From contig WBMV01008221.1 in assembly GCA_013396655.1 (NCBI GenBank), positions 805,905 to 869,904 of the forward strand: DNA of 64,000 bases, written 5' to 3'. The stretch comes from Campylorhamphus procurvoides. Its lineage: Eukaryota; Chordata; Aves; Passeriformes; Dendrocolaptidae. A program made the translations under genes and the position numbers. A model generated the notes under the pieces. It searched no databases, was not told the DNA's origin, and saw nothing but the letters and a program-made list of their open reading frames with translations. Position 1 is the first letter of the stretch, and each line of letters begins with the position of its first letter. Below are positions 37,840-47,795 of this stretch, piece after piece.

Positions 37840-39035
37840 CAGACGTACAGGTTATCATTAAACCAAAACTCAGAAGATTTCCTCCAATATTTCTGAGAAA
37901 AATAAATTTAAATTAACTTTTATCTATGAACAGCCTATTTTTGATGAATCAGCATTTTCTGATGAAAAACATTTCATCAGCAAACATTGAACCAGCTCTA
38001 CAAATTAATTGCTAGTTCACAACATGAAGAAATTTGTGATAGATGTCTCTTTTGTCATTAGAAAAAAAACAGTGAGATCCAGCTTGATTTGAATTGCATG
38101 CTATAAAAGTACAAATAATAATAACATTTATAGGACTGATTTTACATCTCAAAGGTTGGTTTGTTTTTTTTTATTATTATTACTTTTCGCCTTCCAAGCA
38201 AAAGCAGGAAGATTAAAACAATCCTAAAAAAAGCCATAAACCCCAAATATTGTTTAATTACTTTCCTTAGCAAGAGCCAGAAATTAGGGACAGCTGCCTG
38301 AATTTTCTTGCCATTTCCTCTGGAAGATATAAGTTCCAAAACTGATTTGGGGATTCAATAATCAATAATGGATATTTTTTGGGAGAAAACCCTTGCATCA
38401 AAAATTTATGACAACACCAAACACTGCTAGCTCCCTATGGCAAATGCCAAAGCAAGTTCTCCATCCCATCTTGGATATTTTGTGATTCCTCTAGTCCAGA
38501 AGTACTGAATTTTTATCAAAACAACTCAGCACAATCCTTTTACTTACTAATGTCAATACTGCTTTTTACCTCACTTTGTTCTTCTAATTTACAGAGACAA
38601 TTTAGTTCAGGGTAGTTGTACTTGGACTTTTAAGGGTTTTTAAAACACTGGGACAGCAAAGTGAGATCTATTACAGTGGTGGGAAGATAGTATGAGTTAC
38701 AGCACAATTACCACCATTTGGAGCAGCATTGTCATGTAGTTACGATGTAGCTTACATTAGGTAAAACAGCTCAAACACTGAATAGAACAATGTACCACCT
38801 ATAAATCTCCACACATCTTCTATTATTAGGAAAACTTCTTAAAATTCATACTTGATAAAGTAATAAACTTGCTTGATGTATAAGACCCCACGCACCAACT
38901 GCTGAAATACAGTGAGGGCTGCTAAAAGGATAAACCTGTTGAATAAATCTGCTATGTAAAAATTTATCTCAATGTTATATATAATGAAACCCTTCTTAAA
39001 CAAAAACCTGATAAAACAATAAACCTGTTCAAAGA

Positions 39036-39308
39036 TTAAATTTGCTGCACTCTAGGGCTATACTTCTCTGCTGTATTTGGAGCTGCCAGACAACTTTCAA
39101 CCTGTTTAATTTCAGCAGCCCTCTTTTTACACCATTCTTCTTTTTTTTGGTATTCTGTTTCAATCACCCCTGTGCTTGTAAAATCTAGGGAGAGTCCTGC
39201 AGTCTGAGTACAATCCCCTCTAACATTTCTGCCAATGAAAGTTAACAGATGAACTTTTTCATGTTTTTGTGCCTCCATTTTTCTTGATACAGACACATCT
39301 CTAGGCAT
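39036..39308 (-). other. 90-codon minus-strand open frame, unidentified
   Basis: An ATG-initiated frame of 90 codons, open eight codons further upstream. The product would be hydrophilic, with a charged, helix-like segment at about residues 50-72 (key part EYQKKEEWCKKRAAEIKQ) and few of the Cys/Trp/Pro runs typical of chance frames in GC-rich DNA. There is no signal peptide, membrane segment or recognised domain. No poly(A)-like tract follows on the minus strand, which would be expected of a recent processed retrocopy. The surrounding DNA is ordinary and AT-rich. A chance frame remains the simplest reading. Confidence 0.15.
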
Positions 39309-41689
39309 GAGTAACAGTTGTCCATTAGCTCGTTATAAAGGCAAGGAAGAGAGTGGAGATGGAGAGAGATCTATGATGCAGAAACACTGGAGAGTGCCTA
39401 GAGCAAATGTTCATCCCACCCTGGACTGCTGAGAGAGTATCTGCACAATCTGTCCCTGTTAGTAACGATGTCCTGGAGGAATAAGACAGTGTGAAGAGCA
39501 TTTTAGTATTTTTGAAGAGGCAACCACCACTCTGCAACATTAGATAGTAAGGCTACACATTACTCATGAGATTCATGGTCTATTTGCTTGAACAAAAGCT
39601 CAGAGATTTTGGCCCGGACTCCAGAAAACAATATTGCAGGCAGGCTAGGAGCTTTGCTAAAAAATTTTCAGGAGAACACCCATGACTATATCAAGCATCT
39701 GGAGTGTTCTTTAATAGTGAGTAATGATATTTCTTTTGTCAGGCAGCTGGCACCTTCTGCCTCCTGACACCCTCTAACATCACTCTTACTTTGAAGGCCT
39801 TTGTTAGCTCCCAGCACACCTTCCACCACTCTTCAACTTTCTCTCTACCTCTGCACTCACCTTCTGAGAATACAAGAGAGCCACCACTGCCACCCAGAAC
39901 CTGCCATCATCCAGGAGATGGTTTCACCTTTCAAGGGCTGGTTTTGCACTAAACAAATCCCTTTAAGCCAAGTGTGGAAAGAGAACACAAGTTAAATATG
40001 CATGGGTTATTTAGTTCACTCCTATTGTTAAGATGCTGAGAGCTGCCAAGCTTCTCTCAGGTGTTGCAGCCTTTCAAGGGCAGGCACAAAAAATTTCCTC
40101 TGGCTGCTGTTGGCCCTAGAAAGGGCAGTAACCTCTGCAGCCTCTTGAGCCCTTTCCTCATCATTGTCAAGGGCAATATCACGGCAACCAAACCTCACGT
40201 TGGTCAACAGGGTGTCTGCTCATCCTCCACCAGGTGTGGATAGGGACATTATCTCACCACAAGGATGAAGCTATTCTGGTAAACTTTGAAAAAAATCTTT
40301 TTTCCTTGACACATTTTTTTAGTGATATACTAGTTACAGGTGCTGTAACTGTGACTGTGGAGGAGAAAAAGCCTTAAGTAACATTTCACCTTTGCTGTAC
40401 GTTCCCTATAAGCATTTTTCTCAGGATCTCAAATGCCAAACTCACATCTGCCCTGATGGTGCAGTGGGTTTCTGCTGAGCCCAGTTCCTGTCTCCCACGT
40501 GAGACCTGGGGGGGCTCAGGACACTTGCACCTGTGCTTCCCATACCCATGGTCAGCTGAGGAGGAAAACACTGACAGCTGGGCATTAAACTCACCAAACA
40601 TGTGCAACGGAGGTGCAGATAGAAACGAACTGTTCAAAAATTGGCATGAAATGCTGCCAGTAATATTCAGGATTCATCATTTTATTTTGGCAGGGATTTG
40701 TTTCACCATAGGAAAGTACTTCCAGAGTCATCTTCCACTGAAAAATGTGAGATACTTCCAGAAACTGCAGTGAGCAAACCAATTAATCCTCTCTCAACTC
40801 CTTACAAGGGACTGTAACGAAAGGCCTAATTCCTAGAGACAAGGTCACTCCCCAGGAGCAGTTGGGCTGGCAGAAAACCCTGAAGTGTAGGGGAGGCATG
40901 TTCAGTGCTGTCTTTACTCAAACTCTGAGCCAGCAAAGCTCCTTACAAGAACTGATCAAAATTTGCATGTTAAAGGAGCTACAGGGACTGCTCTCCCTGA
41001 CTGCAGGCACCAGAGTCCTGTACCTGAGTAGACTTAAAGTCTGAGATCTGCCCGCCCTTCCTTTCTTTCTTGGGAAAGTCCAGACTTGACCTAATCTGTT
41101 CTGGACTTTTATTTTCAAAATTCCCCTTCAATGAGACAGAGGACTTCTGTCATGAGCAACATAGGAGCACAAAGGGGCACCCTACCTACAGCTCCTAGCT
41201 GGTGGAGTTTGTTCAACCATGGGGATCCAGAAAAGAGGGGTTTGGGAGATCTGTCCAAGGTGAAGCATTGATGATGTGGGACCAGCACTGCAGGTCAGCC
41301 AGCAATCAACTCTCTACTACACTAAGTGAAGATCCTTTAACTACCTCTCATTATTAGTGCACTGCCCAACTAAACCCTTCCTTTCCAATAATAAGAAATA
41401 GTACACAGAGAAGAGTGTATCCAAATACTGGTCATGAGACCAATGTGGGCAGGACCAAGCTTGAAAACTGCAGCCTTGTGAGCACTGGAAGCATGAGGAG
41501 AAATCCAGTGTGTCTCTGGTAAGAAACAAAGGAGGCAAAGCTGTCAGATACTAAAAATCACAGTTTAAAAGATGTAGAAACTACACTGTGCTCATTGACA
41601 CTTGACTAAACAGACAACTTTGATGACGTTGAAAGGACAAATACAAGGCTGCAGGATGATGCTACCAGTGATGTGACATGTCACACATT

Positions 41690-41860
41690 CTGGTCTCTAA
41701 CAATCCTGCTAGTGCTAATGACAAATAAATGTTAAAATGTAACATTAAAATAATCAAGAGCAATTAACAATAATATTATCTGTGGGTCTCCATAGTAATT
41801 AGGAAACGAATCTGATTGCTGTACCATTGTGCAGGACTCTTTTACCTCACCCTCCTTTTG
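41690..41860. promoter_or_regulatory. CNE-like block beside the (AC)12 microsatellite
   Basis: CTAATGACAAATAAATG, AGCAATTAACAATAATATT and CATAGTAATTAGGAAACGAA are closely packed homeodomain/SOX-like words with one retained CpG at 41806. The block is repeat-free. Confidence 0.36.
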
Positions 41861-41904
41861 CTCCCCTCACATCCCAAAACACAGGCAGGGGTAAGAACCC
41901 CTGT

Positions 41905-41929
41905 ACACACACACACACACACACACACA
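41905..41929. repeat. (AC)12 microsatellite
   Basis: Twelve uninterrupted AC units plus a final A lie downstream of a CNE-like block. Pure runs of this length are usually polymorphic in length, and alternating purine-pyrimidine DNA can adopt Z-form. Confidence 0.97.
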
Positions 41930-42039
41930 GACACTGAGGCTCTGCCTGCAGCCGCCCCTCACAGCCCTGCCTGTTTGTTGCTCACCTAATGCTTGTTTGT
42001 TTTTTTTCTCCCCCTTTCCAAACAGTCACTGGACTCAGC

Positions 42040-42620
42040 TCAGGCACAGTGATCTGTAATCTCGCAGCCATTTTTCTGAACATAAGCAGCTTGCATTTAA
42101 AACTCTCCTGCTCATCTGTCTTCATTTGAAGACTGGGTTAAAAAATAAAATTAATGATTGCTATCAGAGAGAAGATGAGCAGCATCACCAGTGAAAAGTA
42201 GCACTGCCACATTTTACCAAGGCTAACATTTTTCACTGGCTGGAAATGGCTGGATATACTTGTAAACATTATTAAAAATAATAACTTAATGTTTCCTTCC
42301 TGTGACTAGCTAGCATTAGCAAGGTATTTTCAATTAGCATTTCCTCCAAGCAATGTAGGTCTTTTACTTCATTTTATTTAAAAAGGGATTTGTTTTCTAA
42401 TTTTTTTACTTCTGCTGTTGTCAATAATAGAATTCAGTGGAATGGCTGCGGGTTTTTCCTCCCATCACTTACAGTTTGTAAACCACTGAAAGGGAATGTA
42501 TGTGTTTGATTTTATTTGCCTTAGCATAGCTGTCCAATGAAAGAAACAGACATAAGTATGCATTTCAATCTGCTGTATAATCTTATGCGAGGCTTTAAAA
42601 TACAAGTAAATGGCATCACA
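42040..42620. promoter_or_regulatory. CNE-like block
   Basis: Repeat-free AT-rich sequence with GACTAGCTAGCATTAGCAAG, TTTTCAATTAGCATTTCC (homeodomain) and CTGCTCATCTGTC (E-box-like) words. CpGs at 42063, 42449 and 42588. Confidence 0.34.
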
Positions 42621-42857
42621 CACTTAAATCAAGTCATTTTATTTTGGGGCAAAATAAACAAATAATAAAGGGATAAAATAATATAGATGCCTTTGCATTT
42701 CTTTTTGTAAAAAAAAGGAAAAGCAACATGTAATATGAGTAAAAACACTCTAAAATCCTTCATCCAACACTTAATGTTTCTAGATAGTAGAGACTGCATT
42801 TCCAGTTCTAACAAGCCTCTCCTTGATGGACTAATCTTATTTCATTAAAAAAACACC

Positions 42858-42910
42858 ATATATATGTATATATGTATATACGTGTGTGTGTAAATATATA
42901 TATATATATG
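42858..42910. repeat. Compound (AT)n/(GT)n microsatellite
   Basis: Alternating TATATG units pass into CGTGTGTGTG and then a long ATATAT run. Nearly every step alternates purine and pyrimidine except one TAAAT interruption at 42891-42895. Confidence 0.95.
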
Positions 42911-43009
42911 GGTTTTAATGCCAAATAGGCAAATATTATTGCAAATTCAAAGTTGTATCATGGGTTTGGCAGCCTCAAGGTGATAATTTCCTTCAGGTTG
43001 AACGCAAAG

Positions 43010-43180
43010 TTGTTGAATATTTCAATTGATTGCATTGGGCAATTCTCCATTCATTTAATCAGATTAACATATACCTTGAATATTCAACATCAATTTTACA
43101 TGCTTTAATCCTATAAAGCATAAAAAGTGGCATTGCCATACAACAAGTTCCAAAAGCTACTGTATTTATTGGTAAGCTTT
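43010..43180. promoter_or_regulatory. CNE-like block
   Basis: TTCAATTGATTGCATTGGGC, TTTAATCAGATTAACATAT and ATTCAACATCAATTTTACAT are dense in PBX/HOX-like ATCAAT/TGATTG and TAAT words. There are no CpGs, so support is weaker. Confidence 0.28.
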
Positions 43181-43486
43181 TAAGTAACACATACATACAC
43201 ACACAGAGATTTGACTAGCGTAACCAATTATCTGCTTGTATTGATAGAAAACAACCTTTGAATAGAAAAATGCATCAATTCCTCATTTGGAAGTAAAGAT
43301 GCATGCTCTACATATAACATATTCATCAATTCCAGGAGAGAAAGAAAATTTCTCTCCTGTTACATCTACTAATTAAAAATTTACTTTTTAAGTACAGTTT
43401 GAAGCCTTCAATGTCCTTTAATATTTCATATACCTCTAATAGTAAAACTCACTGACCCATTCAGTAGTTTGCAACTGCTTTTAAGG

Positions 43487-43533
43487 CAGGTCCTGATTCA
43501 GAAAGCCCTGAAGTGCTGACATTTCATTGACTT
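43487..43533. repeat. Fragment of an ancient amniote interspersed repeat (copy 1)
   Basis: The words GGTCCTGATTCAGAAAGC, CTGAAGTGCTGA and TTCATTGACTT occur in the order remembered for an old, largely palindromic repeat scattered through reptile and bird genomes. That repeat combines a GATCCAGCAAAGCACTTAAG-like edge with a CATTGACTTCAATGG-like centre. I cannot give a database name. Two related fragments lie at 47737-47795 and 49068-49125. Confidence 0.45.
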
Positions 43534-44440
43534 GTCACCATTTCTAATATGCTAGTAAGAAAACAATCCTGGAATATAAGCATCATAAACTCAATGTATC
43601 AATACATCATTCAGAATTGCTTTCATAAAAGAAATATTAATGCTTCAGTCACTTACATGTGAAGGTAACACCAAACAGCCTTAATGTAGCTGGAACCACA
43701 ATGAGAGGCCAAAGGGTGTTTAACCATGATTAAACATACTTCATACAATTGCAATTTCTTCCCAGGAAACAAAAGCTTGGTATGCCACCATAATTATCAA
43801 ATGTTGTTAGTCACAAAATGAATGTCTAAACACAAGCTAAAATTAACTCAGTGCAACATCCTAAATCCATAGTTATTCCATGGAAATGGAATTATTGGCA
43901 TATTAAACTTTCAGATTTAGTACACACAACAAAGATCAGCCTTCCTCTTGCAATATAGAAGGAAAATCTATTGCACTAATGTTGAGGTCCATTTAAAGTG
44001 CATATGTACATAAAGGATTGGGCCCTAAATCTGTATAGACATTTATTTTTATTTGCAGAAAATGTGTTATATGGAGCCAGTACAATAAAGTCTTAAAATG
44101 ATACAAAGAATAGTAAAGACGGTACAATAAGAACAAGAGTATATTGGCATGTGAGATATTCCATTTGCAAATGCACTCTTTAGTTGTCGCATCACAATTT
44201 GGCAAAATTTGGGGCTGAAATTAGAGTTGTTGAGCTGCTGATCAGCAAGACCATTCCTGAGCTTTGCAATGAATGTATCACATTGTACACAGTGAGCTGG
44301 ACTAAGTCAGGGGTCAGTCCTACTCTGACTCCTGTGAGCTCTGAGTTTCTACCCCTTTTGGAGTTAGTTCTGCTTGGAGGTACATTTCTGTAGTTGTAAC
44401 AGCAAACAAACATTTTTTTGTTTGGAAATATATTTAAAAT

Positions 44441-44472
44441 ATATGTGTGTGTATGTACTGTGCATGCACACA
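44441..44472. repeat. Alternating purine-pyrimidine tract with TGTGCATGCACA palindrome
   Basis: ATATGTGTGTGTATGTAC runs into the perfect 12-base palindrome at 44459-44470. Nearly strict purine-pyrimidine alternation over about 30 bases makes this a candidate Z-DNA or cruciform site. Confidence 0.8.
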
Positions 44473-44559
44473 TTTGTTTCCACACTTGCCATGGAGAGGA
44501 AACCATTTTATGGCAAGTATCCAACCCTTCACATTATTTCTCTGGCAAACGCTAAAATG

Positions 44560-44945
44560 TCTGTCAACATCGTGTAAACAGGCTGGCAGGGAATTTTGAA
44601 GAAAGAAAATGAAAGCTGCCATTTATTCTGTGCATGACACCATTTAAACATTTTTCAAAACATTAAATGTTGAATTGCCATTTAAAATTTTGAATCATTC
44701 ATCAACATGACATAAGGTGGCATGCATGTCCTTATAAATTCAAACAGATCAATCCCAGAATGACCTACTAAAAAGCAATCAGGAACCTCAAAGCATGTAA
44801 AGGTGCTATAAAGCATGGCAGATAGCACAGGGATAAGATGATGCTGAGCAGCACATCTGGTCTTGGTCCTCTACACAGCGTGCCATTTAGTTTTGCGGAA
44901 TTTAAGTGTATTCCATCGCAAGTTGTAGTATTTGCTCAGATTGGC
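44560..44945. promoter_or_regulatory. CNE-like block pair
   Basis: The left part (44560-44770) has CATCGTGTAAACAGGC (forkhead-like GTAAACA) and AAAATTTTGAATCATTC. The right part (44885-44945) has GTTTTGCGGAATTTAAG and ATTCCATCGCAAGTTG. CpGs are kept in otherwise AT-rich, repeat-free DNA. The right part passes into a GC-richer patch at 44990-45240. Confidence 0.33.
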
Positions 44946-44989
44946 TCTGGGGTTTAATGAAGAAACTTTTCACTGTGGGGATTCATTTG

Positions 44990-45240
44990 CAGCCTCTTGT
45001 GGCTTTGCAGGTTGGTTGCTCTGGAGTGGCCCCATCCATGAAGGGTGTCAGAAACGCTGTGAAGCACCTGGTGGCATTGCAGCAGTGGGTCCTGGAGAGG
45101 CACTTCTCCCATTTCAGTGCACCCACCCTGTGCTCTGGCCTGGGGATCCAATGGCCCCTGAGTCCCGGGCTGATTTCACCCCAACATGCACAGTCTCTGA
45201 AGTTTTGGAAGGAACTTCAGCAAGGAGTAACATCATTTAA
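44990..45240. other. GC-richer patch with long overlapping frames
   Basis: A 171-codon frame opening with GTG (44906-45421) and a 102-codon frame in another register cross this patch. Neither has a recognisable motif, and the double openness reflects composition. The patch may be an old unrecognised repeat. Confidence 0.45.
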
Positions 45241-45449
45241 ACATTCCTTTGAATACATCCTGCTGATCCCAGTGATTTGTTGGGCACCTCACTGTTTGTT
45301 GTGTGACATGTTGGACTTTGGACAAGGTCAGCTCTTGAATCTTGATTATGTTTTTTTCCCCTTGAGCCAGAAGACATTGATTTGTACATCTAGTTTACCT
45401 TGTTTTCTTAGCCATTTGTGACACAGTACAACAGTTCCCATCGAAAAAA

Positions 45450-45910
45450 GTGTCATGTAAATAAATTACAACTTAGGACGTATACATTAAATAATTTTAT
45501 AAATGAACTTTAAAAATGAAGGAATAAAAAATGCCAGTCCCAACTTCTATGGCTGCAGTGATTATTCTGATCATGTTGTCATGTGTAATGAAGCACAGTC
45601 CCATCATTAATCAAAAGAACCAATCAGATAACTAATTTAGGCAATATTCTTTACCACAGGACATGTCGGTCAGTAAAAATGCATTAAAATAGCAAAAGAT
45701 CAATAGTAGACACTAGGGAGTGTGTTTACAAACCAGTCTTAAACTTTAGGGTATTATATTCTCAGTCATACTGGGCATCTGATATTTTAAAGATAAAATA
45801 ACATATAAGATAAATGCTGAGATTTTATTTTCAGTTAATAACGTGCATTAGGAGCTGTCTGCAGCAAATGTATGAATTGCTGTGTTATTTAATGATTTCC
45901 ACAAAAGTGT
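45450..45910. promoter_or_regulatory. CNE-like AT-rich block
   Basis: Repeat-free, with CCCATCATTAATCAAAAG, CCAATCAGATAACTAATTTAG and CATGTCGGTCAGTAAAAATG. It closes the dense run of similar blocks that begins near 41690. Confidence 0.3.
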
Positions 45911-46191
45911 GTTTAGCTACTTTCTAAATACACTCTAACTAGACTGGAGTGACACTGCACAGGAAAGAGTTGGCAGGTTCAGGATTTACCGATGTGAGCC
46001 TTCAATACCTTATGTGGAAACCCACATCAAACACTGTGCCTGGCAAACACTATTTATGTTCTGCCTTGGGCAGCCTTGTGTTTTACATAGTCAATACCTT
46101 TATTTAAATGCAGATTGAAAGGACTTTGTTGTGAGCAGAGGCATACTTATACTTTTCCTAACTTGAATCTTTTTATTCCTCAGGAATGAGA

Positions 46192-46214
46192 TTTTTTTTT
46201 TTTTTTTTTTTTTT
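46192..46214. repeat. (T)23 homopolymer
   Basis: Twenty-three consecutive T residues. The run is flanked by short inverted repeats, GGAATGA at 46183-46189 and TCATTCC at 46220-46226. CR1, the main avian retrotransposon, does not leave poly(A) tails, and no retrocopied gene body is visible on the minus-strand 5' side, so a simple slippage-grown homopolymer is most likely. Confidence 0.95.
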
Positions 46215-46929
46215 GCAAATCATTCCGGTAACAAAAAAGTGCATCTCAGATGGGAAATATCACCACTGGATTTAATCCTTTCAAGATGGTAAAGGGAAAA
46301 GTAGAGCAGAGCCTAGGAATAGCTGCAGCACAGGTAAGGTCTGCTGCCCAGCTGCACACGTAGCATCCCCCTGCTGAACTCTGGAGAGTGATTCCCCTCT
46401 GCCTGCACAAGCATTCCAGCCTAGAGAGCCACTTACTTGTTAATAGTAGTGTTAAACCACAATGGAATTATAAGTAGAATCAGCACTTAACCAAAACTGT
46501 GCTGAGATGCATTATGCACCTTCCACACACAAGGCATTTGAACAGAGGGAGTGCTAAAACACCAGCATGACATCTTCAGGGACAGCAACAGTATATTATG
46601 TAGATGCAACATTTATGGAATCTTTGTTTGGGGAAAAAACATCTAATTTTCAAAAATACTCCAGAGCTTCCCATCCTGCTGTAAACAAAGCAAATCTTTA
46701 AGGAGCAGTGCAGCTTGGAGAGATGTTTGTCACCTTCACCAAAAGTGCCATAGTTTGACCTGCACAGTAACAGCTCACCCAAAATGCTAAAAGTTGTTTC
46801 CATCTACCCCTTTCTGTAACAGCCTCTTTGACTCTTCTATGGCACATGGGAAAGTAGAAATGGATGATTGAGTCATACTTTGCTATATTAATGAAAAGAA
46901 ATCCCATCCTACAATTTGGAATAATAAAC

Positions 46930-46990
46930 ATAGAGTCATTGTACCACAGAATGGCCTGGGTTGGAAGGGACCTTGAAGGTCATGCAGGTC
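46930..46990 (-). mobile_element. CR1 LINE 3'-end fragment, antisense strand
   Basis: Read on the plus strand, ACAGAATGGCCTGGGTTGGA followed by AGGGACCTTGAAGGTCATG is the reverse complement of the CR1 3' end. The preceding TAGAGTCATTGTACCACAGA is a decayed form of the terminal repeat tail. Only about 60 bases survive. At the inner side the match stops abruptly and an A-rich tract begins (46996-47045), so either the insertion was extremely short or the rest has been deleted or replaced. Confidence 0.85.
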
Positions 46991-46995
46991 TCAAA

Positions 46996-47045
46996 AGCAA
47001 AAAAAAAACCACCAAAAAAGCCGTTAAACAAACAAAAACCCCATT
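46996..47045. repeat. A-rich (AAAC-like) low-complexity tract beside the CR1 fragment
   Basis: Degenerate AAAC/AAAAC units with CCACC and CCCC interruptions begin a few bases after the CR1 homology ends. The tract may have expanded at the junction of the truncated element. Confidence 0.8.
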
Positions 47046-47736
47046 AAAACCCCCAACAAACTACACTGCAGTTATTAAAAAATGGTAGATTATAATTTAC
47101 AAAGCAGCAGAGGGTATGGCTAAGGAAACTCTCCACATGAAGGACACACAGACCAGTGAGGTCCTTGTGCTTGCCACAAGCCATGGTTTGTCATACCTGC
47201 AGTTGCATATCTGATTGCACTCAGTGGACTATACTTACTTCACATTATTGAATTCCTGTTCAAATTACTTATACTTCTGGCCTCCACAATGTTCTGTGTG
47301 CTGAGATTCTGTGGGTAAAAAAAAATAAATAAATGGACTTTTTTTTCTACAGGGAAGTTAAATTTTCAATGTGCTGCCTCACAGGTTCATGCAATCCTTC
47401 CTAGCTCCTGAGCAACCCTTCCCACCCCACCTCTCCTCTTCTTTGCACATTGCCTCTGTCACATCTTCTCATGGCCATCTCTTTTCTGAGCCAAAAAGGT
47501 GCTGATCTATTTAATCTGCCTTCACCCAGGAAGCTATTTGGTGTCTTGTGAAATTCCTCAGCACCTCCTCCAGTTCAACAATAGAGCTGGTCCCTCCCAG
47601 GGACTCTGGTGACCTATAAACATGGAAATATTGAGGATGTTACAAGGAAAGGCAGCCACAATGTACGTGGCTGTGCTGGTGGGATGGGGACCAGGCAGCA
47701 GCAAGAACTGTCTCACAAAACACTTTAAGAAGCCTC

Positions 47737-47795
47737 AATGAGACCAGTTATAATGCTCGAGTGCTTAACAGTAAGCATATGCTTAAGCATTTTAA
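47737..47795. repeat. Fragment of an ancient amniote interspersed repeat (copy 2)
   Basis: CAATGAGACCAGTTATAATG is followed by GTGCTTAACAGTAAGC and ATATGCTTAAGCATTTTAAC. The ordered words CAATGGGAC, ATGCTTAA and AAGCATATGCTTAAG are those remembered for the same old repeat as at 43487 and 49068. The identification rests on memory of the consensus, not on an alignment. Confidence 0.45.

Larger units (their letters stand above)
35321..41689. other. Long non-coding stretch
   Basis: Contents are the hairpin at 37798-37839 and the unexplained minus-strand frame at 39036-39308. GC-richer patches lie at 39750-40240 and 40440-40570. No transposon fragments are recognised in these 6.3 kb. Confidence 0.6.

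Noticed and set aside
44906..45421. 171-codon plus-strand open frame
   Set aside because: It opens with GTG rather than ATG in a vertebrate context, overlaps a 102-codon frame in another register and shows no recognisable domain.
46192..46214. Poly(A) tail of a minus-strand retrocopy
   Set aside because: No gene-like sequence precedes the tract on the minus strand and no target duplication was found.
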